From an uncultured Candidatus Saccharibacteria bacterium (GTDB lineage: Bacteria > Patescibacteriota > Saccharimonadia > Saccharimonadales > Saccharimonadaceae), in contig CAPKVJ010000011.1 of assembly GCA_948648655.1 (NCBI GenBank), positions 1-29,476 of the forward strand: a stretch of DNA of 29,476 nucleotides, in the 5' to 3' direction. Made by a program: the position numbers and the translations under genes. Positions 15,058 to 22,856 of the stretch are shown piece by piece. The notes under the pieces are model-generated. The model was not told where the DNA came from. It did not search any database and worked only from the letters and a program-made list of their open reading frames with translations. Position 1 is the stretch's first letter, and every line of letters starts with the position of its first letter.

Positions 15058-15608
15058 TTTTGCCCCTGTAGACTTTGCTTTAATTTTTCGGCTGATTGGT
15101 ACTGTTTCTGGGCTAGTTTTAGCATATCTTCGGTATCAGTACGTAAGTTGGCGCGCTTTTTGCGTACAGTTACGAGCTGGTCGTAGAACTCATCGGCATT
15201 ATTTTGGCAATCAATACCAATCAACTTCTCTAGTTCGCGCATATAGATGGTATAGTCTTCACGAAAGTGAGATTGACCACTCATAAAATTCGTTTGGATG
15301 TCAGAAAAAGTCGGACGATTGTTTTTTACCAAGCTCAAATTCAGCGGGGTAATAAATTTATTGGCAATGGTTTCGTAGGTCGTACCAAGATAAGTACGAG
15401 TACGGGAGTCAACTTTTTGTAGCTGTTCAAGAGATTGCTTGATGCTGGAACAGTTTTGAGAGATTGCCCCCTTTTGTCTGGCATCAAGACCTTCGGCTGG
15501 GGTGCTAAAGAGAAGTACAATCAACGCCGCGCAAGCAAAAACGCCAATCGCCCAAATTAGTATCTTGACGGGAAAAAAGATGACCTTAATTAGCTTTGTA
15601 AAGACCAC
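15054..15608 (-). CDS. Membrane-anchored coiled-coil protein, 184 aa
   Basis: I chose a GTG start (MVFTKLIKVIFF) because AGGAGA sits 6 bases upstream; an in-frame ATG six codons earlier would overlap that site. A hydrophobic segment (ILIWAIGVFACAALIVLLF, about 15-33) anchors a helical exterior domain with two cysteines (NCSSIKQ and IDCQNNA) and a C-terminal coiled coil. It overlaps the 3' end of the thioredoxin-fold gene by 23 bases and is coupled to the next gene. The partner cysteines may be substrates of that protein. Family unknown. Confidence 0.78.
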   Translation of the reverse strand: MVFTKLIKVIFFPVKILIWAIGVFACAALIVLLFSTPAEGLDARQKGAISQNCSSIKQSLEQLQKVDSRTRTYLGTTYETIANKFITPLNLSLVKNNRPTFSDIQTNFMSGQSHFREDYTIYMRELEKLIGIDCQNNADEFYDQLVTVRKKRANLRTDTEDMLKLAQKQYQSAEKLKQSLQGQK

Positions 15609-16635
15609 TATGCCTCTCCTTGTCATAAATCAGGGTAGGGATGCCTTTGGCATGGATTTTGTTTTCCACGACATCTTTGATTTTTTGCATAATTTCTGTA
15701 ACTTCGTCGCTGTTGGCAGTCTCGCTGATTTGTTTAATATCTTTTGCACTGGCGCCAAAATCTTTGAGCCAGGACTCTAGGGTTTTTGTCGCTTCGTCGC
15801 GCGACATGAGGCTAAATGCAACTTGATAATCGTCACCATTTGCGGAATTTTCGGTAAATAGACGATTGATAATTTTTGGACTGTAGCCATTATCAAGCAA
15901 ATCATTGGCGTGGATATACCGAGCGATCAAGTCAGAATTAGCAAACTTATAATTACCTTCTGAAATTTCAATTGGATAAATCATTAGGACAGTGTTGTAA
16001 TCTTCAAAGAAACCAGATTCTTTCTGTGCACGATAAGATTGCATACAAACACGACAACCAGGATCAAAGATGTCTAGGGCAAGAGGTTTGCCGTCTTGAT
16101 AAGGAGAGGCAAAACTGTAAGGTTCGACTAAATAATCCTCGACTTCCCATGTGTGAAATCGCTCTGGAATATTGCTAAAGATTTCGCCCCATTCCGAAAA
16201 CCAACGTCCCGTCCATTCGATCGGATTACTGGGCTCATCAGCATCAATACCACAAACTTCAGAGCCTAATACACAACTTGCAGGCTGCGAAACGTTGCAG
16301 GTCCCAAAAACCCACAAAGCAAGCAAGGCTTTGACCGACTCGACCAACGACCAAATCGTCACAATTACAATAACAACGGCGCCTACTTCAATAACAGTGC
16401 CGAGTGGCTTGACCCAGCTGGGGTGTTTTAGAACAACTTTGCTTAGCAAAGAGTTTTTAACATCATCTTTGAAATTAGTCTCACACTTCTGAAGACGCAC
16501 TTTTTTGCCGACACAACCCCAAGATTTCTTAAAGACTTTCCAGTATTTACGGCCGATATCGCGGCGAAAGATGCTCAAGAAAGCAACAAAGATACCGACG
16601 ATGCAGAGAATGATAAATGCGGCAATGCAGACCAT
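15586..16635 (-). CDS. Membrane-anchored thioredoxin-fold (DsbA-like) protein
   Basis: A 349-aa protein with TM segments at 2-22 and about 81-112, then an exterior thioredoxin-fold domain. Evidence for the fold is LDIFDPGCRVC, with a CxxC at Cys194/Cys197, and a cis-proline-type loop GIPTLIYD (331-338). Additional cysteines (113, 121, 128) lie between the second TM and the domain. It probably makes or shuffles disulfides in exported proteins. I start at the ATG 6 bases after TGC-TATAAT rather than 11 codons upstream, because the upstream codons would cover the promoter. First gene of an operon with two small membrane proteins that also carry cysteine pairs or single anchors. Confidence 0.82.
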   Translation of the reverse strand: MVCIAAFIILCIVGIFVAFLSIFRRDIGRKYWKVFKKSWGCVGKKVRLQKCETNFKDDVKNSLLSKVVLKHPSWVKPLGTVIEVGAVVIVIVTIWSLVESVKALLALWVFGTCNVSQPASCVLGSEVCGIDADEPSNPIEWTGRWFSEWGEIFSNIPERFHTWEVEDYLVEPYSFASPYQDGKPLALDIFDPGCRVCMQSYRAQKESGFFEDYNTVLMIYPIEISEGNYKFANSDLIARYIHANDLLDNGYSPKIINRLFTENSANGDDYQVAFSLMSRDEATKTLESWLKDFGASAKDIKQISETANSDEVTEIMQKIKDVVENKIHAKGIPTLIYDKERHSGLYKAN

Positions 16636-16641
16636 AGAATA

Positions 16642-16650
16642 ATTATAGCA
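16642..16650 (-). promoter_or_regulatory. Extended -10 promoter of the DsbA-like operon
   Basis: TGC-TATAAT lies 6 bases before the ATG at 16635 on the minus strand; no Shine-Dalgarno. Confidence 0.6.
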
Positions 16651-16660
16651 CACCAAGCCA

Positions 16661-16776
16661 CGTGGCAACGGTATTACTTATCTGGAGGCGCGTCGCCAGC
16701 GCCTGCCGTCGCAGGGCTGGCGCGCTCGTACTCGCCGTAGCTCCGTATCCTCCAGCTGAATAATACCGTTGCCACG
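16661..16776. repeat. GC-rich nested inverted repeat between aspS and the DsbA-like operon
   Basis: Perfect 16-bp outer arms (16661-16676 and 16761-16776) are continued by 7-bp arms CTGGAGG/CCTCCAG (16682-16688/16749-16755), giving 28-base arms with three mismatches. Inside is a strong GC hairpin (about 16690-16725) around GCCAGC/GCTGGC. The core is far richer in G+C than the flanks. No T-run follows, so it is unlikely to be a terminator; a REP- or MITE-like element or structured RNA is possible. Confidence 0.8.
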
Positions 16777-16835
16777 CACCCAGATCAGCCAAAGAAAGTT
16801 CCTTAAAATAATCTCGGCCGGCCAAATACGACTTA

Positions 16836-18584
16836 CTATTCCTCAATTAACTCAATGTTAAGCTCTTCTAGTTGGCTATCGTCGACACTGGATGGAGAGT
16901 CCATCATAAGATCTACACCAGAGCCGTTCTTCGGGAAGGCGACAACATCACGAATACTATCTGCGTCTAGCAGCTCCATTAACATGCGGTCCAAACCAAA
17001 GGCACAACCAGCATGCGGTGGCGCGCCGAATTTGAAAGCGTTGAGCATACCACCAAATCGTTTTTTGACTTCGTCTTTACCATAACCGACGATTTCAAAG
17101 GCTTTATACATGATTTCTGGGCTATAATTGCGCACCGCACCAGAACATGATTCTAGTCCGTTCATCACCATATCATATTGATCGGCGACAATTTCGAGCT
17201 TGTCTTCGGTTTCTTTGAGAGCCTGGAGTCCACCTTTCGGCATTGAGAATGGATTATGGCAGAAATCAATTTTACCGGTCGCTTCATCCTGCTCATAGAG
17301 CGGGAAATCAATAATCCAACACAGTGCAACCTGTCTCGAATCCTTTAATCCAAGCGCGTCGGCGAAAGCAATACGCATGACGCCGAGCACCTTATTGACT
17401 TCCTGTCTCAACCCAGCTCCGAAGAATACTGCATCGCCGTCTTTCGCGCCGGTGAGTTTTTGGATTTTTTGTAATTCCTCATCTTTTAAAAACTTCGCAA
17501 TTGGGCTACGGACGCCACCATTCTCATATAATATATAAGCAAGACCACCGGCACCGTGTTTGCGCGCTAATTCGGTAAACTCGTCAATTTGCTTGCGGGT
17601 GAACTTCCCTCCCCCAGGCACACAAATCGCTTTGATACATGGAGTCTGGAAAACTTTAAACTCACAATCTTTTAATGCTTCAGTTAAATCAATCAATTCA
17701 AGTCCATATCTCAAGTCTGGTTTATCGGTGCCATATTTGTCCATCGCTTCACGATATGGAATACGCGGGACAGTTTCGCTAACTAATTCCTTACCAGCGA
17801 ATTCGGTCACTAATTTCTTAATTAATGGTTCCATTATTGTACGGACGGCTTCGCCGTCATCGACGAAAGACATCTCCATGTCAAGCTGATAAAAATCTCC
17901 ATAGAGCCGATCGGCACGCGGGTCTTCGTCACGGAAGCAGGGGGCAATTTGGTAATATCGTGGGACACCACCGACCATGAGGAGTTGTTTGAACTGCTGT
18001 GGAGCTTGTGGCAGGGCATAAAACTTGCCAGCATGAATTCGAGACGGAACGAGGAAGTCGCGAGCACCTTCGGGAGAAGAGTTGGCGAGAATCGGTGTCG
18101 TAATTTCAATAAAGCCGTTTCTATCCATGTATTCGCGCATAATATGATAATATTCAGCACGACGCCTCAGCATCTTTTGCATGCTAGGGCGACGAAGATC
18201 AAGATAGCGATACTTGAGCCGTAAATCTTCGCCAGACATATCACCCTCATCGTGGGTGTTGACCGGTAATGGCTCGGATTTATTAATGATAGATAAAATT
18301 TCAACTACAACTTCAATATCGCCGGTATCGATATTGGGATTCTTGAGATCGGGGGCGCGTTCACGCACCGTACCTTCAGCAGAAATAACGAACTCATCGC
18401 GCAGAGTCTCGGCAGTATGAAAGGCTTCGGTTGTATCAGGCGTAATAACAAGTTGGATGATCCCCTCGTGATCGCGCAAGTCAATAAAAATCAGACCACC
18501 GTGATCGCGGCGAGAATTAACCCAGCCAGAAACTTGAACTTTTTGGCCAATTAAAGTTTTTAGTTCCCTAGATAATTTCCTCAT
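16836..18584 (-). CDS. aspS: Aspartyl-tRNA synthetase, bacterial type
   Basis: A 582-aa class IIb synthetase charging tRNA with aspartate. The N-terminal OB-fold anticodon domain begins GWVNSRRDHGG. Catalytic motif 1 lies near YLDLRR/REYMDRNGFIEI, motif 2 is FRDEDPRADR, and the GAD insertion contains FKAICVPGGGKFTRKQ. The C-terminal catalytic part includes QYDMVMNGLESCSG, and motif 3 is GLDRMLMEL. Length matches bacterial AspRS (about 585-600). His28 in RRDHGG is the residue seen in non-discriminating AspRS of bacteria that make Asn-tRNA by transamidation; E. coli has Leu there. The ATG is 6 bases after TGC-TATAAT with no Shine-Dalgarno, and a second, canonical promoter lies 60 bases upstream. 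Confidence 0.97.
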   Translation of the reverse strand: MRKLSRELKTLIGQKVQVSGWVNSRRDHGGLIFIDLRDHEGIIQLVITPDTTEAFHTAETLRDEFVISAEGTVRERAPDLKNPNIDTGDIEVVVEILSIINKSEPLPVNTHDEGDMSGEDLRLKYRYLDLRRPSMQKMLRRRAEYYHIMREYMDRNGFIEITTPILANSSPEGARDFLVPSRIHAGKFYALPQAPQQFKQLLMVGGVPRYYQIAPCFRDEDPRADRLYGDFYQLDMEMSFVDDGEAVRTIMEPLIKKLVTEFAGKELVSETVPRIPYREAMDKYGTDKPDLRYGLELIDLTEALKDCEFKVFQTPCIKAICVPGGGKFTRKQIDEFTELARKHGAGGLAYILYENGGVRSPIAKFLKDEELQKIQKLTGAKDGDAVFFGAGLRQEVNKVLGVMRIAFADALGLKDSRQVALCWIIDFPLYEQDEATGKIDFCHNPFSMPKGGLQALKETEDKLEIVADQYDMVMNGLESCSGAVRNYSPEIMYKAFEIVGYGKDEVKKRFGGMLNAFKFGAPPHAGCAFGLDRMLMELLDADSIRDVVAFPKNGSGVDLMMDSPSSVDDSQLEELNIELIEE

Positions 18585-18590
18585 TATTTA

Positions 18591-18599
18591 ATTATAGCA
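18591..18599 (-). promoter_or_regulatory. Proximal extended -10 promoter of aspS
   Basis: TGTGC-TATAAT (TATAAT at 18591-18596) is 6 bases before the aspS ATG. Same layout as at murC and the DsbA-like operon. Confidence 0.6.
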
Positions 18600-18620
18600 C
18601 AAATTTTGTGTTTTAGCACG

Positions 18621-18644
18621 CCAAAAACCTGGCCTCAATGAGGC
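18621..18644 (-). terminator. Hairpin and T-run between the peptide-binding protein and aspS
   Basis: Minus-strand GCCTC-ATT-GAGGC (18632-18644) is followed by CAGGTTTTT. It could end the upstream operon. Because a promoter lies between that operon's stop and this hairpin, it could instead act in the aspS leader. Confidence 0.5.
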
Positions 18645-18653
18645 AATATTTAG

Positions 18654-18682
18654 ATTGTATCACACACTACTATATTTGTCAA
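18654..18682 (-). promoter_or_regulatory. Distal promoter of aspS
   Basis: TTGACA (18677-18682), 17-base spacer, TACAAT (18654-18659), starting 7 bases beyond the stop of the peptide-binding protein gene. Confidence 0.75.
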
Positions 18683-18688
18683 TACCGC

Positions 18689-20422
18689 TTATGGTGTGCG
18701 GTTTTTCATGGCATGGTTGACCGCCCAATATTCAACATCCGAAAAACGGTCGACGGCATACACGAGGTTGTCGTCTTCGGAGAAAGAGCGAGCGTTTTTA
18801 TTAAGATAATAGGTGAGACTGGCTTGATAAATGCCAATCGCGGGGACGTCTTCGACCCAGTGCGCGAGAAAGGCTTCATATTTTGCAGCACGTAATGGCT
18901 TACTCAAAGTACTACGAGCGGCAAGGATAGCCTCGTCAACTGCTGAATTTTGGTAGTTGGAAAGATTAAGCCCAGAAGCTGAAGCTTGAGAGGAATAGTA
19001 ATAGGCGAATAGATCGGGGTCGGCACCTAGTTCAATTTCATAAAGCAGAATATCATAATTGCGAGGACGGATGACATTAGCGATGAACTCCTGGCCAGGA
19101 TTATAAATTGAAAGTTCAACTACAAAACCTAATTGCTCGAGCTGGGTTTCGAGCTGATTGGCCAGCTCGGGAAAATGACCAGTGCTAGTAGTTGCTAGGC
19201 GTAGAGTCTGCCCAGTGGCACCGGCTTCATTGATAGCAGATTTGGCAGCGGCAGGATCATACTCGGGTATAGCTGGATAGGAGCCTAGTTCAATCTGTGA
19301 GCGCAGAATTGGATAGTCTAGTGCTTCTTCGGAACCGATTTCAGAGCGCAGCTCGGTAGTGTTAACACCGCGCTGAATAGCCTGACGCAAACTTAAATCG
19401 CTCAATAGCGGGCTAGTAGTGTTTAAGAAGGCGAAAATGCCATTAGAAATACTGGTTTGCTTCTCATAGACAATTCCTGATGTGGCTAGAGATTCTTCAG
19501 CTACAGACAAATCAGCTGTAGCCGTGATGCTGCCGACAGACAATGCGTCAACGATGTCAGAAGTATTGGCGTAAGCATGCACGGCGAAACTATCTAGCAT
19601 CGGACGGCCTTTGTAATAATTATCATTTGCCGTAAGATAGATAAGTTTTTCTCCATCATTCGTAATGTTTTGAGTAGCATTAAAGGTAAAAGCGCCAGAA
19701 GAGATTGGATTAGTACTAAAGGAATGTTCGAGAAGTTTACTAGGCGTCGTCTCACCCAAAATATGCGAAGGTAAAATAGGGATGTTTAAAGTTGATGCAA
19801 AATCAGCATAGGAAGCTGGGAGATTAAAAATAATAGTCTCGGGATCTGGCCGCTCGATTTTTACGCCAGTAAAATTGGAATCAAAAATAGTATTGGCTCC
19901 AGGATCTTTGATGACACTAATAGTATAGGCGACATCTTCTATAGTAATAGGCTCGCCGTCTGACCATTTGAGGTCTTTTTTAAGCTTCACGGTCCAGATT
20001 TTACCAGTCTCATCGGGGACAATTGATTCGGCCAAGCCTAAACCAACGTGCCCTGAATAATCAATGGTTGATAAGGTAGCAAACATGAGTTTTGAAAGTG
20101 TTTTTTCACTACTGGTAGTAGCGAAAAGGGGGTTTAGAGAGTTCACATTCCCTACAGTGCCCTCGATGTAACCACCACCATCAACAAAAGCTGAAGCGGA
20201 GTATGATTCGCGGTACCAAAAAACCTGCGTCAATGCAAGAGAAGTGATGACGATAATGAGTAGGGCCCATTCTAACATTAACAGTCTTACCTGGCGAGCG
20301 TTAGATAGGCGATCAATGATTTTTTCTTGGATGTGCTCTTTGCTGTCTTCTTTGGCACGCTCAGAAAATACGGCCCATTTTTTTGCGATTTTTTGCCCAC
20401 GCTTTTTGAGAGTTTGTTTCAT
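18689..20422 (-). CDS. Membrane-tethered peptide/oligopeptide-binding protein (SBP family 5)
   Basis: A 577-aa extracytoplasmic solute-binding protein of the SBP_bac_5 (OppA/DppA) family. A basic cytoplasmic N-terminus of about 48 residues precedes one TM helix (MLEWALLIIVITSLALTQVFW). The binding domain starts with the family signature GGGYIEGTVGNVNSLNPLF. Typical inner motifs are LKWSDGEPITIEDVAYT and DLSLRQAIQRGVN. There is no lipobox; the protein is held by the helix instead. No ABC permease or ATPase gene lies nearby, so it is an orphan that may supply peptides to a distant transporter. It follows secG with 19 bases between and ends the uvrC-holin-secG cluster. Confidence 0.9.
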   Translation of the reverse strand: MKQTLKKRGQKIAKKWAVFSERAKEDSKEHIQEKIIDRLSNARQVRLLMLEWALLIIVITSLALTQVFWYRESYSASAFVDGGGYIEGTVGNVNSLNPLFATTSSEKTLSKLMFATLSTIDYSGHVGLGLAESIVPDETGKIWTVKLKKDLKWSDGEPITIEDVAYTISVIKDPGANTIFDSNFTGVKIERPDPETIIFNLPASYADFASTLNIPILPSHILGETTPSKLLEHSFSTNPISSGAFTFNATQNITNDGEKLIYLTANDNYYKGRPMLDSFAVHAYANTSDIVDALSVGSITATADLSVAEESLATSGIVYEKQTSISNGIFAFLNTTSPLLSDLSLRQAIQRGVNTTELRSEIGSEEALDYPILRSQIELGSYPAIPEYDPAAAKSAINEAGATGQTLRLATTSTGHFPELANQLETQLEQLGFVVELSIYNPGQEFIANVIRPRNYDILLYEIELGADPDLFAYYYSSQASASGLNLSNYQNSAVDEAILAARSTLSKPLRAAKYEAFLAHWVEDVPAIGIYQASLTYYLNKNARSFSEDDNLVYAVDRFSDVEYWAVNHAMKNRTP

Positions 20423-20441
20423 AAAACTAACGTCAATACCT

Positions 20442-20669
20442 CTATGCTGGAATTAGTAATATACCCAGAATCGACAAAACGAAAATCAAAACGCAAACAA
20501 CGGTAGCACTAAATAGCGAACGCTCCAGGCCACGCCTAGTAGTGTAGAGCTCACCAGAGCTACCAAATCCGGCACCAAGCGATGCCCCGCGTTGTTGTAA
20601 GAGAATCAATAAAATCGACAAAACTGCCGATACGAAAGTTAAACTTTGAAAAAATGTTCCCAAACTCAT
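20442..20669 (-). CDS. secG: SecG, protein translocase subunit
   Basis: A 75-aa, two-TM subunit of the SecYEG channel. The hairpin has ILLILLQQRGASLGAGFGSSG between the helices, the SecG hallmark, then TTRRGLERSLFSATV leading into the second helix (CVLIFVLSILGILLI). Length and topology are standard. The start lies 11 bases after a TATAAT overlapping the end of the upstream holin-like gene, and no Shine-Dalgarno is evident. Confidence 0.93.
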   Translation of the reverse strand: MSLGTFFQSLTFVSAVLSILLILLQQRGASLGAGFGSSGELYTTRRGLERSLFSATVVCVLIFVLSILGILLIPA

Positions 20670-20674
20670 AGTTA

Positions 20675-21040
20675 CTACTCATTATACGCTGGGGCGACAA
20701 AATTGACAAGGCTGTTTATCAAACTCAAAATAAGGCTGGTGGCGATAATTCCCCATAACCTCATATCAATTCCAGGCAAGAGTTTGAGCGTAAGCCAGAC
20801 CATGCCAATATTGATAAGCAAAGTCGAGATCCCCATTGTAATAATCGCTAGCGGTAGGATCATAGTCTTTGCTAAAGGTTTAATAATGGAATTGATAAAA
20901 GAAAAGATAACGCCAGCGATAAGAAAGAGGGCAAGGTCAGTAGGAACGGATACTTTGCCAAACCATGTAATGCAAAGCCACATGCCAAAGCTTGAGGCAA
21001 GACAACGAAGGGCAAAAATAAGCAGTTGCTGTTTGATCAT
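20675..21040 (-). CDS. Phage-holin-family-4/YvlD-like membrane protein
   Basis: A 121-aa protein with four hydrophobic helices. The pattern SFINSIIKPLAKTMILPLAIITMG, followed by a TM stretch and a final SLINSLVNFV, is that of the PF04020 (phage holin family 4, YvlD) proteins, which are usually chromosomal and not phage genes. Function unknown; envelope stability has been suggested for relatives. TGT-TAAAAT ends 6 bases before its ATG and overlaps the uvrC stop codon, another leaderless-type start. Confidence 0.85.
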   Translation of the reverse strand: MIKQQLLIFALRCLASSFGMWLCITWFGKVSVPTDLALFLIAGVIFSFINSIIKPLAKTMILPLAIITMGISTLLINIGMVWLTLKLLPGIDMRLWGIIATSLILSLINSLVNFVAPAYNE

Positions 21041-21044
21041 GGAA

Positions 21045-22376
21045 TTATTTTAACATATCTTTACGTTTTAATAATGTGTGGTAGGTGATCGCAAAACGAT
21101 GGGCCTCTTCGTCAATACGCGCAATAAGTTTGGCGATATGAGAATCGGGTGATAAATGCAGAGTCTTATAGCTATCCGCTTGTGGGACTACAATATTAAC
21201 ATCGGCACTACGCGTATGGTCACCAGATTTGTCACGCCCAATGACAGCGATATTATGAGGTCCCAGCAGGTCACGGACAGCATTGACTTGGTTAATGCCA
21301 CCATCCAATATAATTAATTGGGGGAATTCCCATTCGGAATGTTTCAGACGGCGTTCAAGAACTTCACGAAGATTAGCGGTGTCATCATTGCGTTGGTGGC
21401 GAAGTTTGAATTTGCGATACTCGCTACGGTCAGAAGCACCGTTCACGAAAACTACCATTGAGCCAACCACATTAGTGCCGGATTGGTGAGAAATATCATA
21501 GCCCTCAATACGACGAGGAGGCTCAGGAAGATGTAGAAGCATCTGCAAATCAGCCAACGCCTGATCCGAAGAAATATCCAAAAATTCTTTGTCGGAGAAG
21601 ACAATTTTTTTCTGCAATTCGCGAAGGCCAAAAAGTTGTTTACGAAGCTCGGCAGCTTCTTCGAAATTTTCTGCTTTTGCTGCATCAAACATTTGACGTT
21701 CGATTTCTTTTAATAATTTGTGGCGCCCGCCTTCGAGATAAAGGCGAAGTTTACGTAGATTCTTTTTGTATTCTTGTGGGGTAGATTTGCCAATCTCAAT
21801 ACCTGGCGTGAGACCGAGATCGGTGCCTAATGACTTTTTGCCATCGTATGGCTTGTCATAATACGGAAAGACTTTGCGCAAAATTCGCAGAGCTTTTTCG
21901 ACGGCACTTTTACCATAAAAAGGACCAATATATATGGCCTTATCGTCTTGTGGGGTACGAGTAAAACTAACATAGGGGACTTCTGATTTCATGTCAATGC
22001 GGACATAGCTAACAGTCTTATCGTCTCGCAATAAGATATTCCATTTCGGCATATAACGCTTGATCATCTCTGATTCAAGAAAAAGCGCATCCATTTCTGT
22101 ATCGACAACGATCCAGTCCGTATCGGCAATTTCTCGAACCAATGCGGTAGTTTTGGCGTCTTTTTTGGTGTGATGGAAATATTGACGGACACGGTTTTTG
22201 AGTACTGCGGCCTTCCCCACATAAATAATACTTCCGTCGGCCGACTTATGAAAATACACTCCAGGCGAGCTAGGCAGACCCGAGAGTTTGGTAAGTAGCC
22301 GTTCACGCATGTCTGGGGTAACGCTGGGGTCGAGGTCGTACGCTCTAGCCGGAGATTTGATGTTATTATTATTCAT
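21045..22376 (-). CDS. uvrC: UvrC-like excinuclease subunit, short form
   Basis: A 443-aa nucleotide-excision-repair nuclease. The N-terminal GIY-YIG domain (SSPGVYFHKSADGSIIYVGKA, about 36-56) makes the 3' cut. A UVR motif (FDAAKAENFEEAAELRKQL, about 230-248) contacts UvrB. The RNase H-like C-terminal nuclease has GYDISHQSGTNVVGSMVVF, LIILDGGINQVNA and DEAHRFAITYH. It ends about 10 residues after that last motif, so the C-terminal helix-hairpin-helix domain of normal UvrC (about 600 aa) is missing. A TGT-TATAAT lies 7 bases before the ATG. Confidence 0.92.
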   Translation of the reverse strand: MNNNNIKSPARAYDLDPSVTPDMRERLLTKLSGLPSSPGVYFHKSADGSIIYVGKAAVLKNRVRQYFHHTKKDAKTTALVREIADTDWIVVDTEMDALFLESEMIKRYMPKWNILLRDDKTVSYVRIDMKSEVPYVSFTRTPQDDKAIYIGPFYGKSAVEKALRILRKVFPYYDKPYDGKKSLGTDLGLTPGIEIGKSTPQEYKKNLRKLRLYLEGGRHKLLKEIERQMFDAAKAENFEEAAELRKQLFGLRELQKKIVFSDKEFLDISSDQALADLQMLLHLPEPPRRIEGYDISHQSGTNVVGSMVVFVNGASDRSEYRKFKLRHQRNDDTANLREVLERRLKHSEWEFPQLIILDGGINQVNAVRDLLGPHNIAVIGRDKSGDHTRSADVNIVVPQADSYKTLHLSPDSHIAKLIARIDEEAHRFAITYHTLLKRKDMLK

Positions 22377-22383
22377 TGTTTAT

Positions 22384-22392
22384 ATTATAACA
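22384..22392 (-). promoter_or_regulatory. Extended -10 promoter of uvrC
   Basis: TGT-TATAAT with TATAAT at 22384-22389, 7 bases before the ATG; no Shine-Dalgarno. Confidence 0.58.
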
Positions 22393-22425
22393 TCTTAAAA
22401 GTATCTATGCACGCCATGTCGTCCG

Positions 22426-22434
22426 TGATATAAT
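22426..22434 (+). promoter_or_regulatory. Promoter of the DUF4234-DUF2752 pair
   Basis: TGA-TATAAT (TATAAT at 22429-22434) followed by a 41-base leader with a clear AAGGAG Shine-Dalgarno. The contrast with the leaderless starts shows both modes are used here. Confidence 0.6.
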
Positions 22435-22475
22435 TGTGACAAATTTAATTATCATCTTCAAAAGGAGAAATAAAT

Positions 22476-22856
22476 ATGGAAATTAGGCAAAGGAACATTG
22501 GCCTAGCGATCGTTTTATCGATTTTTACTTGTGGGATCTATGGGATCTATTGGTTCATCGTCCTCAACAATGACGTCAAGCAGGCTAGCAAAGACCAAAC
22601 TTTGGCCGATGGTGGCGTGGCATTCTTATTGACTATCATAACTTGTGGGATTTATGGGCTTTATTGGGCTTATCGCATGGGTAAGGCGACAATGGCGGCA
22701 AGAAAAGAAGCTGGCATGGATGCTGGTAGTGATAATTCTGTGCTCTATCTGGTTTTACAGTTTTTGGGCTTTGCTATCGTGAACTATGCTTTGATTCAAA
22801 ATGACATGAACGCTATCGCAAATCACCATAATGGCAAGAAGAGCGTACAGGAATAA
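22476..22856 (+). CDS. DUF4234-family membrane protein
   Basis: A 126-aa protein with three TM helices. Two similar segments, IFTCGIYGIYWFIVL and IITCGIYGLYWAYRM, carry the repeated (T)CGIYGxYW motif of DUF4234. A good Shine-Dalgarno precedes the ATG. It overlaps the next gene by 26 bases. The molecular function of the family is unknown. Confidence 0.9.
   Translation: MEIRQRNIGLAIVLSIFTCGIYGIYWFIVLNNDVKQASKDQTLADGGVAFLLTIITCGIYGLYWAYRMGKATMAARKEAGMDAGSDNSVLYLVLQFLGFAIVNYALIQNDMNAIANHHNGKKSVQE

Noticed and set aside
16643..16846. Minus-strand frame through the GC-rich hairpin.
   Set aside because: It starts at a TTG inside aspS, spans the inverted repeats and the next promoter, and its composition follows the repeat rather than a protein family.
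18584..18682. T-box riboswitch before aspS.
   Set aside because: The leader is only about 60 bases and lacks the T-box sequence and specifier stem.
20675..21040. Holin-like gene as evidence of a prophage.
   Set aside because: PF04020-type proteins are usual chromosomal genes, and no phage genes lie near it.
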